The translations under genes and the position numbers were made by a program. Below, one piece after another: positions 33,413-46,233 of a DNA stretch of 64,000 nt. Within the stretch, counting starts at the first letter, position 1, and each line of letters begins with the position of its first letter. The stretch covers positions 124,001 through 188,000 of the forward strand of contig JAFEMH010002081.1 in assembly GCA_022495995.1 (NCBI GenBank), read 5' to 3'. The notes under the pieces are model-generated. The model made no database searches. It was not told where the DNA came from and saw only the letters and a program-made list of their open reading frames with translations. The stretch comes from Adenophora triphylla var. japonica (taxonomy: Eukaryota; Streptophyta; Magnoliopsida; Asterales; Campanulaceae).

Positions 33413-33640
33413 TTCATTCATCTTATTTCTAAAAACCCATCTTGTCCCAATGACAGTTTGGTTTTTAGGTTTGGGAACAAGTTTCCAAACTTTGTTTCTT
33501 TCAAATTGTTCCAGTTCTTCTTCCATTGCTTCAATCCAATCTGGGTCTTGAAGGTCTTTATTGATCTTCTTGGGTTCAATTTTAGATATGAAGGCACTCA
33601 TTAAAGAGTCATAAACATGCATGTTTGGAGGTATATCCAT
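33408..33640 (-). pseudogene. pol: Copia C RT N-terminal fragment
   Basis: From 'MDIPP' at 33640 through '[11 protein letters not shown]', then cut by the breakpoint. No catalytic residues remain. The upstream Ser/Pro-rich linker (33951-33641) is in another frame. Confidence 0.8.
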
Positions 33641-34011
33641 CTTATGTATTGGAAGGTCAATAAAATGTTTTTATTTGGAGGGATGGTATGGGTAATGGTT
33701 TCAGGTTGAGGAATTGAGGGAATTGTGTTGCAACAAGGTTGGATGGGGTCATTTTCAAGAGGATTTTGATGGATGGTTGAAGGTGAGCAGTTAGGTGCAT
33801 CATGGCTGTCAGATGCACCTTTGCTATTGGGAAGGGATTCTTGGCTGTCAGACATAGTAGGTTGTTTGTTAGTGTTTTTGGGCACCATATAAGGAAGGGA
33901 AGGTGAATCTTCTTCAGGAATGAGACTTGAGGGGTCATGTACAGGAGACACTTCAGGTAGGTTGTCTGAATTTCCAACAGCTTCATCAAAATCACATAGA
34001 TCAGTATGACT

Positions 34012-35303
34012 TTAATCATTATTTTCATCAAAGTCAACATGTATTGATTCTTCCACAACAAGTCTCCTTTTGTTGTATACTCTGTAGGCTTTCTTTGGTG
34101 TTGGAGTATCCAAGGAAGATTCCTTCATCACTTTTTGAGTCAAACTTATCAAGGTTGCTTTTCCCATTGTTGTGAATGAAGCATCTACTTCCAAAGCCAT
34201 GGAAGTATGAAATGGTTGGTGTTCTCCCATTACATAGCTCATAGGGAGTCTTGGAGTGAAACTTGTTGATGAGGGTCTTGTTTCAACATACACAAAGCAG
34301 CTGGTGACGCTTCTCCCCAAAAATACTTAGGAAGGTTATTCTCCGACAAAGCATAGTTCTTCTTTGCTTCACAAATTGTTCTGTTTCTTCCTTTCAAAGA
34401 ACTCCATTTTGCTGTGGTGTTCTAGGGGCAGAGAAGTTGTGCTCAATCCCTTTTTGATCACAATATTCTTCAACACCTGTGTTTTCAAATTCCTTACCAT
34501 GATCAGATCTGATTTTGATGATGGATAAGCCCTTTTGGTTTTGAATTTTATTGAACAGTTTGACTAGTTGTTCCAAGGTATCTCTTTTGGATTCAAGAAG
34601 GATGATCCAAGTAAATCTAGTGTAGTCATCAACTACAACAAGAGAGTATCTCTTTCCACCAAGAGATCTGGTTCTGATTGGTCCAAAAAGATCCATGTGG
34701 AGTAATTGAAGGGGTTTTGAGGTATCTAATCTGGTTTTGGCAGAGAAGAAGGTTTTATTTTGCTTTCCACATTGACATGCTTTGCACAATTTGTCCTTTT
34801 TGAAGGGTATTTTGGGTAGGCCTTTTACTAGGTTTGATTTGGCTAGTTTGGAGATGCTTTTGAGGTTGAGGTGAGCCAATCTTTTGTGCCATAGCCATGA
34901 TATATCAGATTGACTATAGGAGAGCAGGCAATGGGCATCTGATGATTCCACAACTTCCAGGTTTAGACAGTAGAGGTTGCCTTTTCTGATTCCAGTGAGA
35001 ATTGATTTGTTGTTGACATCTTTGACAGTGCAGTGGTTTTTGGAACATACAACATGATATCCCTTATCACAAATCTGACTAAGGCTAATCAAATTGTGCT
35101 TGACCACCCTCTACATAAGACACATTAGTAAAAATAATGTCTTTAGTAACAAGGTTTCCTGATCCTTTGACTTTGGCTTGAGAGTTATCACCAAAAGTTA
35201 CATTTGGACCATTTTTAGAGACATATTGTTGCAACAACTCCTTGTTGAAGGTCATGTGTCTGCTGCATCCACTATCCAAGTACCATATTCCTTTCCTAGG
35301 TTC
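34012..35303 (-). pseudogene. pol: Copia C protease-integrase, frameshifts
   Basis: The protease DSG and integrase zinc region are intact. Breaks cluster at 34095 and 34280-34400, where CAG/CTG triplets of copy A appear as CAAAG or CTTTG. The terminal TAA at 34012-34014 is shared with the other copies. Confidence 0.85.
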
Positions 35304-35376
35304 CTACAAAACAGAAAAATAAATTTATGGTACCCTTTATTCTTTTGGGTCCAAAGGTTTAGAATTTCTTTGGTAC
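35304..35376 (-). other. Candidate 73-nt gag/protease intron (copia C)
   Basis: Identical boundaries to copy A; splicing links the long gag frame to the protease frame. Confidence 0.55.
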
Positions 35377-37674
35377 CCTAGCTTTGTTCATTGCCCTCTT
35401 TCCAAAATACTGGTTTAGGGCATTATAATATCCTATGATTTGCAACATATAGGGTGTAGGAGCAATAGGTTGGGATTGGTTAGGAAACTGGTTGGGAGAA
35501 AAGAATTGATTTTGGTTGTGAAACTGAGTATGGTTTTGAGATCTGTTTGAGTGAGATGATCTAGGGGAGGTATTTTGACTGGCATGACTTCTTCCATTTG
35601 AGTATGGCCAGTTGGGTCTTTGTTGTTTGGAGTATGAGTGATGGTTGAAGAATCTTTCTTTGTCAGGAGATCTCTCGCATCCATCATGTCTTGGCTGTCT
35701 AGGAAATCTCTGTTGTCCAGTGGTCTTGTGCTGGTTCTTCTTCACTTGCTCCTTGATTCCTTTCTTTTGCCAAATGTAATTACCTTTGTTTGCTTGTTTT
35801 CCTTTGCCTTTTGATTGACTTGAGCTAGCTATATGAGTTTCATCAGTGTGAGAGGGACTAGCTTGAGTTGTTTCATCATTGTGACTTGAGCTAGCTTCAT
35901 CCATTTTTCCTTTCTTCTTGAAGTCTTCCTTGGTTTGAATAGGGTAGACATTTTCTTGAGCTTTGACATAGTTCATGCTTTCAAGAACCATCTTGTCAAT
36001 AGCCCTTTCACCAGTGAGAGGGGTATATGTTTTCATAGTAGGATTATTGGCTCCAATCCCTGATTTGTCACCTGGGTGTCTTTGGTTGTAGCTAAAAAGG
36101 GTCAAGGCTTTTCCAGAATTGTTCCAGGACTCAGACTTCTTTCTAAGGGATTCATTTTCCTTTTCAAGGTTGATGTTTATTTGGTTGGTTTCCAGAAGTT
36201 TGGAATTCTTAGCTGTCAGCTCCTCATTAGCTTTTTCAAGCATAAGGTTTTGAACTTTCAGTCCTTGGTTGGCTCTTTCAAGGCTATCAATGGTTTTACT
36301 TTGGGATAGGTTATCAGTGAGCAATGAAGCAAAGCTAGTTTGATGTCTTTTTATTTGAATTAAAAGAGTATTAACTAATTGTTTAAATTCTTCATTATTT
36401 AAAGAGTTGAACTGAGGTACCTGCTTTAGTTCTTCAGCAACAGCTAAGGCTTCAAGGTCTTCTTCATTGTCTGAATCTTCATCATCTCCAGCCATTAGGC
36501 ATATCATTGCTTCTTCTCCTTCACTTTCAGTATCACTGAAGTCAAATTCCTCATCACTAAATTTAGATGAGTCAGCAATCAGCACTTGCTCTTTGTTCTT
36601 CTCATTCTTCTTCTTTGTGCAGTTGTAACAACTACATCTTGAGCTGTGAATGATTTCCTTGGAGTATGAGAACTTCTTAGCTGTCTGATTGTCTTTGGGT
36701 TTCCTTGGTTCAGGGCACTCAGATGAGTAGTGACCAAGCTTCTTACAGTTGAAGCATTTAACTTTCTTTTTATGGCTTTCTTGTTCAGAAGTAGATGGGC
36801 TATAGCTTTTCTCAAATGACTTTTTATGTGCTCTCAGGGTATTTCTGACAGCCATGGATATGAGACTTGGAAGGTCTCCTTGAGATAGGTTATTTGAGGG
36901 TAGGCTAACTTTCTGAAGGGAATTGAGAACCATGGAATCAATGTCTTGTTGGGTGATGGGTTTATGAGTGGTTTCTTGGGCAGCTAAGGCAAGAGTTTGA
37001 GGGATGGAGGGAACTGGTTGAAGTTTTATCATTCCTTCTAGTTCATAAGCTTCAAGCTTACCAAAATATTGTTCAACAGTCATGGTGCTCCATTCTGCAC
37101 CTTCTCTTATTGGTAGGGCTACCTTCTCATATTCTTGAGGAAGGTTGGAATATATTTTGAGACATAAATCTTGATTCTCAAAAGTTTTTCCATGATCAGC
37201 AATGGATCTGACCAGATCTTCAAATCTTGGTTTTGCAGCACTCACTTTTTCACCAGGGTAAAACTTGAAGTTGTCAAGTTGTCTAAGAAGGTTGTATAGG
37301 TTTTATGTTCTAACATTGGTGTGTTTCTGGAATTTGGTATGTATAAGTTCCCATGCAGCCTTTGCATTTGGCTCTTTAGCAATTTCTTGTGCTAGTGAGT
37401 CAGTTACACTCTTTTGGAGTATGTTTTTGACTTTTAGATTAGCACTGACTAGTTGCCTTTCTGAATCTGTCCAGAATTCTGGGGATTTTACTTTGCTAGG
37501 CCCACCATTTGTATCTACAGAGACAGGGTATGTGACTTCATTTTCAAGGGCATACCAGTTCCAGATGCTGTTTGCATCAAGGTGGGTTTTAATTTTTGAA
37601 GCATATATTTCAAAGGATCCACAGTCATCAATGTGGGGAATGTCTTTCTCATTATTTCTCCTTGGTTGAGGCAT
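35359..37674 (-). pseudogene. gag: Copia C gag, single nonsense codon
   Basis: Best-preserved gag: ATG 37674 to TAA 35359 (772 codons including the stop), interrupted only by TAA at 37303-37305 where copy D has CAA (Gln). That is a C-to-T change on the coding strand. Order: N-terminal copia gag region (about residues 1-250), CCHC knuckle (about 307-320), a second Cys cluster, an acidic linker, a coiled coil (about 440-520), a Ser/Thr/His region, and a Gln/Arg/Asn/Phe-rich tail. It is long for a copia Gag. Confidence 0.85.
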
Positions 37675-37743
37675 GGTGGGTTGGTAAATGATCCTTCACA
37701 AGTTGTTAGACTTTTGAGTGTGAAGACAAGCTCTGATACCAAT

Positions 37744-38880
37744 TGAAAGGTCCTGTTTGCTTTAATCAGATTGAAAGGTTAGGCAGTTAAGCTTTGACAG
37801 CTAAGGTGAAATCTTGGCTGTCAGATATTAACTGGTTTTAAAGGCAAGTGTTAAATGTGCAGCGGAATAATAAGTGTTGAAATAATGTAAAGACAAGTGA
37901 ATAGTGTATGTGTGTGTAGATGTGTGTGTGTGTTGTGTGATAATACCAATTGAACACAAGGAATTTTAAGGTGGTTCAGAGTTCACTCCTCCTACGTCCA
38001 CCCTCACTGTCAACCTTGACAAGTGAGATCAATCCACTTAAATCTAGTTCCCTTTAAGATTTACAAAGGATTGGATAGGCAAGTTCCTTGAACTTCCTCT
38101 TCCTAATAAGTACAGTCTATTAGGGATTTTGCTTGTTAGGAAGCAAAATTACAATATCACTTAAAGTCAGTCTTAAGTGATTTACAACTTTAGTTTATAC
38201 ACCTGAATTCAGTTACAAGTGTCTCAGATTGTTTGAATGTTGGTTGCAGGGTTTGCAGGTGTGGAAGGTTGAAGAAGAGGTTGTAAAAGTTGTGTGTGTT
38301 GGGGCATTTTCTTCAGTATTGAGGGTTTCCTTTTATAGGCTGGAATATAGCCGTTGGAGGAGACAAAGGAGTAAATGCAAATGGTTGGAATAGTGTTTGC
38401 ATTTAGAGCTTTGATGACTGGATAATAACAGGCTGTAAATCTGCAACCGTTTTATATAATCTTCATGGAGATGAGCTGGCAACATCTGTATAGAGAGATT
38501 GGGCAAGGCACATCTTGATCATCACAGGAATGCTTCACTGCTGTTGATGTTGAAGATCATAGCTGTCAGAGGGTTGAGACCTCTGCTGTTGAGAACCTTA
38601 GCTGTCAGGCTAAGTCTTTAGAGTTTGCAGGTTTAGGAGACAGGGGTTTGTGTTTGATGATTATGTAATGATCCTTTGTACATAAATACATTAATTTATG
38701 TGATTTGTCTTGGTGTTTGATCATTACATCATTGCTGTCCAGTTGATATAAAGGATGTGCAGAAGAGTCATAGCTGTCCAATATCCAATGTTATCTTGGC
38801 TGTCAGATAACATTGGATAGGATATATTTCTTTGTCAAAACCCTGTATAACTATGTGGTTTACATAGTCAGGTCCTAACA
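37744..38880 (-). repeat. 5' LTR of copia C (1,137 bp)
   Basis: TGAAAGGTC...GGTCCTAACA, PBS at 37728-37741. Inverted repeats: 15-bp stem at 38782-38819, 7-bp stem ACTATGT/ACATAGT at 38850-38868, and the 9-bp stem hairpin near 38157-38182. CTG/CAG triplets are largely intact, so it serves as the reference for the family here. Confidence 0.93.
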
Positions 38881-39151
38881 CTCTAGACTTGTCTCACCTC
38901 CGGGCTTAAAATGTTTGAGACGTATCATGACATATAATATGATAACATAGTCACATTACTGACGATTTTTGGCAAAACAAGACCATATGCTATTGTCTTA
39001 AAGTTTTCCCATGTGCTATTGTCTTTCACTCTTCCATCATCCAAATGCGTATCATTATTCTTAGAACCAACACACACACAACTGATACTAAGACAACCAT
39101 ATATTCTAGTCTGTCAGTGCTTTCTTCACCTGGTAAAAGAAACAGCACTCG

Positions 39152-40275
39152 TATGCTAAGCTGAAATTAAAGGAGTTTGAAGCGGCTAGACTCTATGTTC
39201 TCCTTAACTGTGATGAGGTTGAAGATTATTTGAAGTAACTCCTTCTTATTTTTTAGTACGTAATTTCAATCCTAATAAAATTTCTTTCAATTATACAATT
39301 GATTTTTAATAACCATATAACAAAAAATGCAGAATGTTTGAAGAACAGGCTAGTGATTTGGGGCCATATTTGATTTCGATTAGGACAGACAAAGAGTTTC
39401 CCGAGTGGTTTAACAAATACGTAAATGTCTATTCATTTGCTCATATTTTTTAGTATATTCAATATTAGTTATTTATTTATATTATGTGCTTTTATATAGA
39501 TTCCAAACAACCACGGAGATGCAAAAGCTGCGAGGTTAGAAATGTTAGCCGATGGTCCGCTCTTAAAAGTGAATGTATATAAGGGGTATTTTATTATTGG
39601 TTACATTTTCCACACTGAAGAATTTGGCCAAACAAAATCAAATTGGAATAGCAGGGTCAAACTCAAAGGAAATCTGGATTATTATGGTATATTGCAAGAA
39701 GTTTTTGAATTGCAATATTATCATGGAAATTCAGTTGTTCTTTTTAACTGTGAGTAGAATGACACTGAGAAAGGTATTATTAAACATGGCACATTTGACC
39801 TCGTTGATGTTAAGCATTCTTCTAGACATAGGGGTAACGATGTGTTCATTCTTGCATCTCAAGCACAACAAGTGCATACCCACACCGACGAAGAGAGTTT
39901 AGTGGTTGGTCGATCATTCGGAAAACCAAAGCGAGAAGCACTTACGATATACCATTGCATGCAACAACTTCTAGTTCAACTTTCGTGAGTCATCATTACA
40001 TGATTGTTATGTTATCAGGAAGAAGAAATGCCCATCCCTCCTATTATTTTCTTAAATGATAATGGCGAGGATGAATCATTTATTACCGAAAACACTCACG
40101 CAAAACTAAAGGAAGTCGATTTGAATGAACCTGGTCTGATGATGAAGATGAGGGAGGAGAAGAGTATGCATCCGGGTCTGATGATGAAGTAGAAAGTGGT
40201 GATGAAGAAATTGAGTTTTGTAGTGATACCGAGAATGATAGTGAAGAGGAAAATGATTCTAGTGACAATAAATAA
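39152..40275 (+). pseudogene. CACTA TNP2/DUF4216 remnant, U4
   Basis: As in U1, with TAG at about 39755 in DUF4216 and the acidic tail frameshifted by loss of two bases near 40135. Confidence 0.7.
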
Positions 40276-40844
40276 TTGTAATATATTAGTTTGTTCTTAA
40301 TTTAAATGATGTTTTGCATATGATGTTTATATTTTGTAGTTTATATTCTAATTTAAATGATTAATCACTACATTTTTAATTATGTTGTATTATATTCATT
40401 TTTATGTACCATCATTTATATTGTAGTTTAGACATGTCTACTACTGATGCCCTCCTCATTCTACGAAATCCAAAGTTCTAGCATTTGTTCCTACCAGCCA
40501 GTCTAGTCTTATAGGGACAAACTTTCTACTCCACTACCCAAAGCGGAGATTATAAATGAGGATGACTCCCTTATCAGTCCAGGTCAGGGGAGCTCTAACA
40601 CTGCATGTCATGAGCCTATAGCCCCTTAGGGGAGGGTTATTTTGGATAGAGTTGTACATGAGGGGAAATGTGTTATTAGTATCTCTCCCAGTATGCAGTA
40701 AGTTATGTTTTATTATTTTATTGTTACATTTTAAAGTTAGCGTTTATTCTATTATGTTCTGCACATATATTATTGATGTACAACATGTTTTAATTTCTTT
40801 ATAGATTTATCCGTAATACACCCACAAGTCGATCTAGATGGTTT

Positions 40845-41105
40845 GGTGAGATACTTCGGAAGCATCCGTTTCAATAGCCCCAATTTCAGCTCAAAAGTGG
40901 CACCATCAGACAAGGTAGGGAACTCAACTGCATGAGGTTGCTCGTTCCAATTTGGAGCAGTTTTCTGCCTCAGTGTCAATGGAGGGTCTGGATTATTAAT
41001 TTCCATCTCTTCTACCAACAAACTTTTCCTTCTCTTCCTGAAAGTCTTTTCTATTTCTGAATCACGAAGCTCAAGAAGATTATTAGTTGAACGGGTATGG
41101 ACCAT
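40845..41105 (-). pseudogene. Ty3/gypsy gag fragment, U4
   Basis: Same truncated gag start; PBS at 41212-41230. 40276-40844 is AT-rich spacer with the possible CACTA exon. Confidence 0.66.
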
Positions 41106-41235
41106 ACAATGATCCACACCACGAAGGGACAAGGGTAGATAAAAGATAAATAAGAAAACAAATAAAAGAAAAATACAGAAATTAAATAAGAACAAAAACA
41201 AATAAACACCGTTCCCCGACAACGGCGCCAAAATT

Positions 41236-42565
41236 TGATAGGCTAAAGTCGCACGCCTATATTACTTACCACGACTCGGCTACAAAACTGCAGAAAGGAC
41301 AAGTCCAGGGTCGATCCACTGAAGAACGGTTATTTGTTTGCACAATTGTCACTTGAAAAGATTGGGGGTCGAAGATTGATTTTATTAAATTCCTAAGACG
41401 GGAATAAAAAACTAAGTTGTAAACAATTCAAGGAAAGCACTTTGGATCAATTATTTTCCCCGACTGTCATTCAAATATCATCGGTTAACTCTTTTCACTT
41501 TTACCCTATTCACTCGATCACGAGATGTATTTCAATCTCTAGCTCTTTCTTTGATATTAGTTAATAGCAGTGACACACTCACTAATAATCCTAATCAATA
41601 TTTAAACCTAACTGACACAGTCTAGATTTACAATACCAATTGATTACCGATTTAAGAGATTAAGATCGAGAACACGTTCTAATGTTATTTCAATTAGATA
41701 CTTGTTTATTTTTTCCTACTTCACAATCCACCATGACACATGCATGGACTACAAAGTTGCTACTTGTGAAGCCCTAAATTGACACAATCTTAGGGGATTC
41801 TAGCAATAAATCAATACCCAAGATTCAACAATTGGCATAATTGTAAAACCCTAGAAATCAATTCAATCAATCAATACAGAAGAAAATATAAATAGGACAA
41901 AAGATATGAAAAGAAATTAACCTCAATTGAAATCCAAGACGGTTCCAATAATTAAATCCAAAGCAAAAGTATTTAGTTCTCCATGAAAATTAATAAAGCT
42001 CTCTAGGAAAAATAAATGTTCGACCCTCAAATTATTGTAAAAGGAAATATATATACTTCCACCCTAAAAACCTAAATTTAAAAGGAAAAGAAAAGGAAAA
42101 AAAAAAAAAACTTTCCTAAACCCAAGCCATGAAAGAAAATAAAGAAAAAAAGAAAATCAAAATGGTTTCCAAACCTCATGCCGGGCAAAAGGGAACGATC
42201 AAAGTCAACAGCGAAGTTGAATGGGAGTAGCACGATTCGTCCTTAATTTTTATGTCGTGCTGAATCCGGAAACGAGTCGTGAATAGTGTCACCACTCGTG
42301 CCATTGTTTCCAATCCAATTTCCAGCTTTTCACTTTGGTCACTATACTTTCCATCTTTTCAGTTTGGCCCCTGAACTTTATATTTTCAGCTTACTCCCCA
42401 ATTTTCCATAATTGCAGTTTGGTCCCTAGATTACAATAATATCACACTAAATCCTCTCAATACATATTTCACTCAAATTACATCAAGCCTATACTAAATA
42501 CATGAAAATAAAGAATAATAGGAACGGAGAACATCAGAAATAAATAGTATAAATCTGTCCTATCA
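41236..42565 (-). repeat. Gypsy LTR, U4 (1,330 bp)
   Basis: TG...CA ends, AAGAG flank. It differs from U1 mainly in poly-A length. Confidence 0.85.
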
Positions 42566-43502
42566 AAGAGACGGGCCCCTTCTCCCAGATATCAAAGACA
42601 AATCCATAAGAAGGATCACGAGGTTTGTCTAGAACTAGCAACCTTTTCTTAGTAGGCTAACATCCACAAATATAACGAGGAGGTCCCCCTTCTCCAACAG
42701 AGTTAATATCAGCAACAACCTGCTGGAGACGGATACATGTGATATTATTAATTGATATAGCACAGTTAAGCAGAAAAATGATAGGTTGTACAATTATCAT
42801 AGGGAAAGAGGAGAAAAATTCAGATGATAATTGTATTAAACAGTTACTAATTCTTGTGAAGGAGAAGCAAGATTATAGAGAACAAAGCATTTAGAGAAAA
42901 TTGATTGAAAGTACGCGTAGAAGACATTAACTAGTGAAAACATACTAGTCCTTGAACAAGTGCAGCTAGATAACATGGATAGGTCTAAAATGAAGATTCA
43001 CCTTGGCTTTAGCTTACAAGGCCCTGAATGACTTGTAGATTTAAATAAGAGGGTCTAGAATTTGAGATACACCTGACAATCAAAGGCAGGCCAAAAAATT
43101 TCCGGCATTAAAAAAAAAGAAAGAGATACACCTGACATGTTCACTTTAATTGTAGTAGAACAACTCTTGCCGACTCATATTTGGTGAAATTGCAGATGTA
43201 AGTTGTTTAAGTTATTTTTAACCTCATAGATTGAGCTGCAAACTGTTTTGTAAATGATAAGCGAAAAGCTCAAAATGCAAGAGTCATTGGGAACAGATGT
43301 GCATGAATATGCGAGGCAATTGTTTCAACTGATATTTTTCCATTTGCTTCAAAATTTACAAGAGAATGTAAAAAGCTGTCAAAACTACAATATACAGCTC
43401 TCCAATTATACTCTACTTTCGACTACTTCTATTCCCAGAAAATAGCGTTCTAAATGCTCTGCAAAATTTTGTGGTCACGCAGGCCAGCTTCACATGTTTG
43501 AC

Positions 43503-43805
43503 TCATAATCTGCTCAAGCAAGAAGTGACGTCAATGAATAGATCCTCTGTGCAAGGAATCGTCAAACCACCCATCGGGTGATCAAACCCAAACTCTTCCT
43601 CAGCTTGACTAAGCAACTCCTGGAATAATGGTTGAGTCAAGAATGATACTGGTATCACAAATCTTTTCTTTTCCTCCTCTCCCACATATACTGCAAAATA
43701 GCCTTTTGGAACATCTGCGGTTGTGGGTGTTTTGTGATTTGAGTTGAACGACGGCCTTCTAAGAATCTTCTTAGCAGGAAGGATCCGCGGCATACGAATA
43801 GCCAT
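43503..43805 (-). CDS. SAUR-family protein, copy 2
   Basis: Protein identical to copy 1, with the same leader, TATA-like box (43940-43947) and upstream TGTCTC (44171-44176). Identity across gene and flanks shows a very recent duplication. 42931-43502 is the 3' flank and differs from copy 1 by short poly-A changes. Confidence 0.92.
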   Translation of the reverse strand: MAIRMPRILPAKKILRRPSFNSNHKTPTTADVPKGYFAVYVGEEEKKRFVIPVSFLTQPLFQELLSQAEEEFGFDHPMGGLTIPCTEDLFIDVTSCLSRL

Positions 43806-44161
43806 GATTTTTCAAGAATATATTTTAAAGATAGAACAAGTGAGAAGAAGAAAGTATAAGTCAAATGATTGAGTGAGAACCTAACTGTTTGCTTAGAGTT
43901 TGTGAAGATTTGTGTTGTTAATGAGTTAAGCTCTGTGGGTACTTATAGATGTCATGGATAAATCTATGATACTTAAATTTGGGAATGGGTGGTGATGAGG
44001 CATTTTGGACATTAGGACAACTGTGCGGGACAATAACATGTGACATTAAACATGGCTTTGTCTTCCAACTAATCATCAATAATTCATGATATTTGATAGC
44101 TCAACCATACAATTTCGAACAATGGTGTCCTACCAATTCCGGACCATGATTCTTACCAAAC

Positions 44162-45621
44162 CTCTAGACTTGTCTCACCTCCGGGCTTAAAATGTTTGAG
44201 ACGTATCATGACATATATTATGATAACATAGTCACATTACTGACGATTTTTGGCAAAACAAGACCATATGCTATTGTCTTAAAGTTTTCCCATGTGCTAT
44301 TGTCTTTCACTCTTCCATCATCCAAATGCGTATCATTATTCTTAGAACCAACACACACACAACTGATACTAAGACAACCATATATTCTAGTCTGTCAGTG
44401 CTTTCTTCACCTGGTCAATTCCTTGGTAAAAGAAACAGCACTCGTATGCTAAGCTGAAATTAAAGGAGTTTGAAGCGGCTAGACTCTATGTTCTCCTTAA
44501 CTGTGATGAGGTTGAAGATTATTTGAAGTAACTCCTTCTTATTTTTTAGTACGTAATTTCAATCCTAATAAAATTTCTTTCAATTATACAATTGATTTTT
44601 AATAACCATATAACAAAAAATGCAGAATGTTTGAAGAAACGAGGCTAGTGATTTGGGGCCATATTTGATTTCGATTAGGACGGACAAAGAGTTTCCCGAG
44701 TGGTTTAACAAATACGTAAATGTCTATTCATTTGCTCATTTTTTTAGTATATTCAATATAGTTATTTATTTATATTATGTGCTTTTATATAGATTCTAAA
44801 CAACCACGGAGATGCAAACGCTGCGAGGTTAGAAATGTTAGCCCATGGTCCGCTCTTAAAAGTGAATGTATATAAGGGTTATTTTGTTATTGGTTACATT
44901 TTCCACACTGAAGAATTTGGCCAAACAAAATCAAATTGGAATAGCGGGGTCAAACTCAAAGGAAATCTGGATTATTATGGTGAAGATGAGGGAGGAGAAG
45001 AGTATGCATCCAGGTCTGATGATGAAGTAGAAAGTGGTGATGAAGAAATTGAGTTTTGTAGTGATACCGAGAATGATAGTGAAGAGGAAAATGATTCTAG
45101 TGACAATAAATAATTGTAATATATTAGTTTGTTCTTAATTTAAATGATGTTTTCATATGATGTTTATATTTTGTAGTTTATATTCTAATTTAAATGATTA
45201 ATCACTTCATTTTTAATTATGTTGTATTATATTCATTTTTATGTACCATCATTTATATTGTAGTTTAGACATGTCTACTACTGATTCCCTCCTCATTCTA
45301 CGAAATCCAAAGTTCTAGCATTTGTTCCTACCAGCCAGTCTAGTCTTATAGGGACAAACTTTCTACTCCACTACCCAAAGCGGAGATTATAAATGAGGAT
45401 GACTCCACTTATCGAGTCCGGAGTCGGGGAGCTCTAACAGCTGCGGAGTTATGAGCCTATAGCCCATAGGGAGGTTTCTTTCGGATAGAGTTGTACATGA
45501 GGGGAAATGTGTTATTAGTATCTCTCCCAGTATGCAGTAAGTTATGTTTTATTATTTTATTGTTACATTTTAAAGTTAGCGTTTATTCTATTATGTTCTG
45601 CACATATATTATTGATGTACA
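44162..45621. repeat. Tandem unit U5 (short type, truncated)
   Basis: Counterpart of U3, fused to copia D by the same composite junction. 45400-45480 has a patch of small differences from U3, mostly beside CAG/CTG. Confidence 0.88.
44445..45113 (+). pseudogene. TNP2/DUF4216 remnant, short type, U5
   Basis: In-frame DUF4216-acidic tail fusion as in U3 (open 44835-45113). Confidence 0.65.
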
Positions 45622-46233
45622 AACTTTTCCTTCTTCATTCATCTTATTTCTAAAAACCCATCTTGTCCCAATGACAGTTTGGTTTTTAGGTTTGGGAACA
45701 AGTTTCCAAACTTTGTTTCTTTCAAATTGTTCCAGTTCTTCTTCCATTGCTTCAATCCAATCTGGGTCTTGAAGGTCTTCATTGATCTTCTTGGGTTCAA
45801 TTTTAGATATGAAGGCACTCATTAAAGAGTCATAAACAGGCATGTTTGGAGGTATATCCATCTTATGTATTGGAAGGTCAATAAAATGTTTTTATTTGGA
45901 GGGATGGTATGGGTAATGGTTTCAGGTTGAGGAATTGAGGGAATTGTGTTGCAACAAGGTTGGATGGGGTCATTTTCAAGAGGATTTTGATGGATGGTTG
46001 AAGGTGAGCAGTTAGGTGCATCATAGGCATCGAGATGCACCTTTGCTATTGGGAAGGGATTCTTGGCTGTCAGACATAGTAGGTTGTTTGTTAGTGTTTT
46101 TGGGCACCATATAAGGAAGGGAAGGTGAATCTTCTTCAGGAATGAGACTTGAGGGGTCATGTACAGGAGACACTTCAGGTAGGTTGTCTGAATTTCCAAC
46201 AGCTTCATCAAAATCACATAGATCAGTATGACT

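Larger units (their letters stand above)
33401..38880 (-). mobile_element. Copia copy C (3' half missing)
   Basis: Contains only the first 77 codons or so of RT, then integrase, protease, gag, PBS and the full 5' LTR. RNase H, the extra ORFs and the 3' LTR are absent. Its gag and LTR are the best-preserved of the four. Confidence 0.93.
38881..44161. repeat. Tandem unit U4 (complete, long type)
   Basis: Nearly identical to U2, starting 12,178 bp after it. Distinguishing marks are a longer poly-A (42101-42110) and the two-repeat acidic tail as in U1. Confidence 0.9.
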
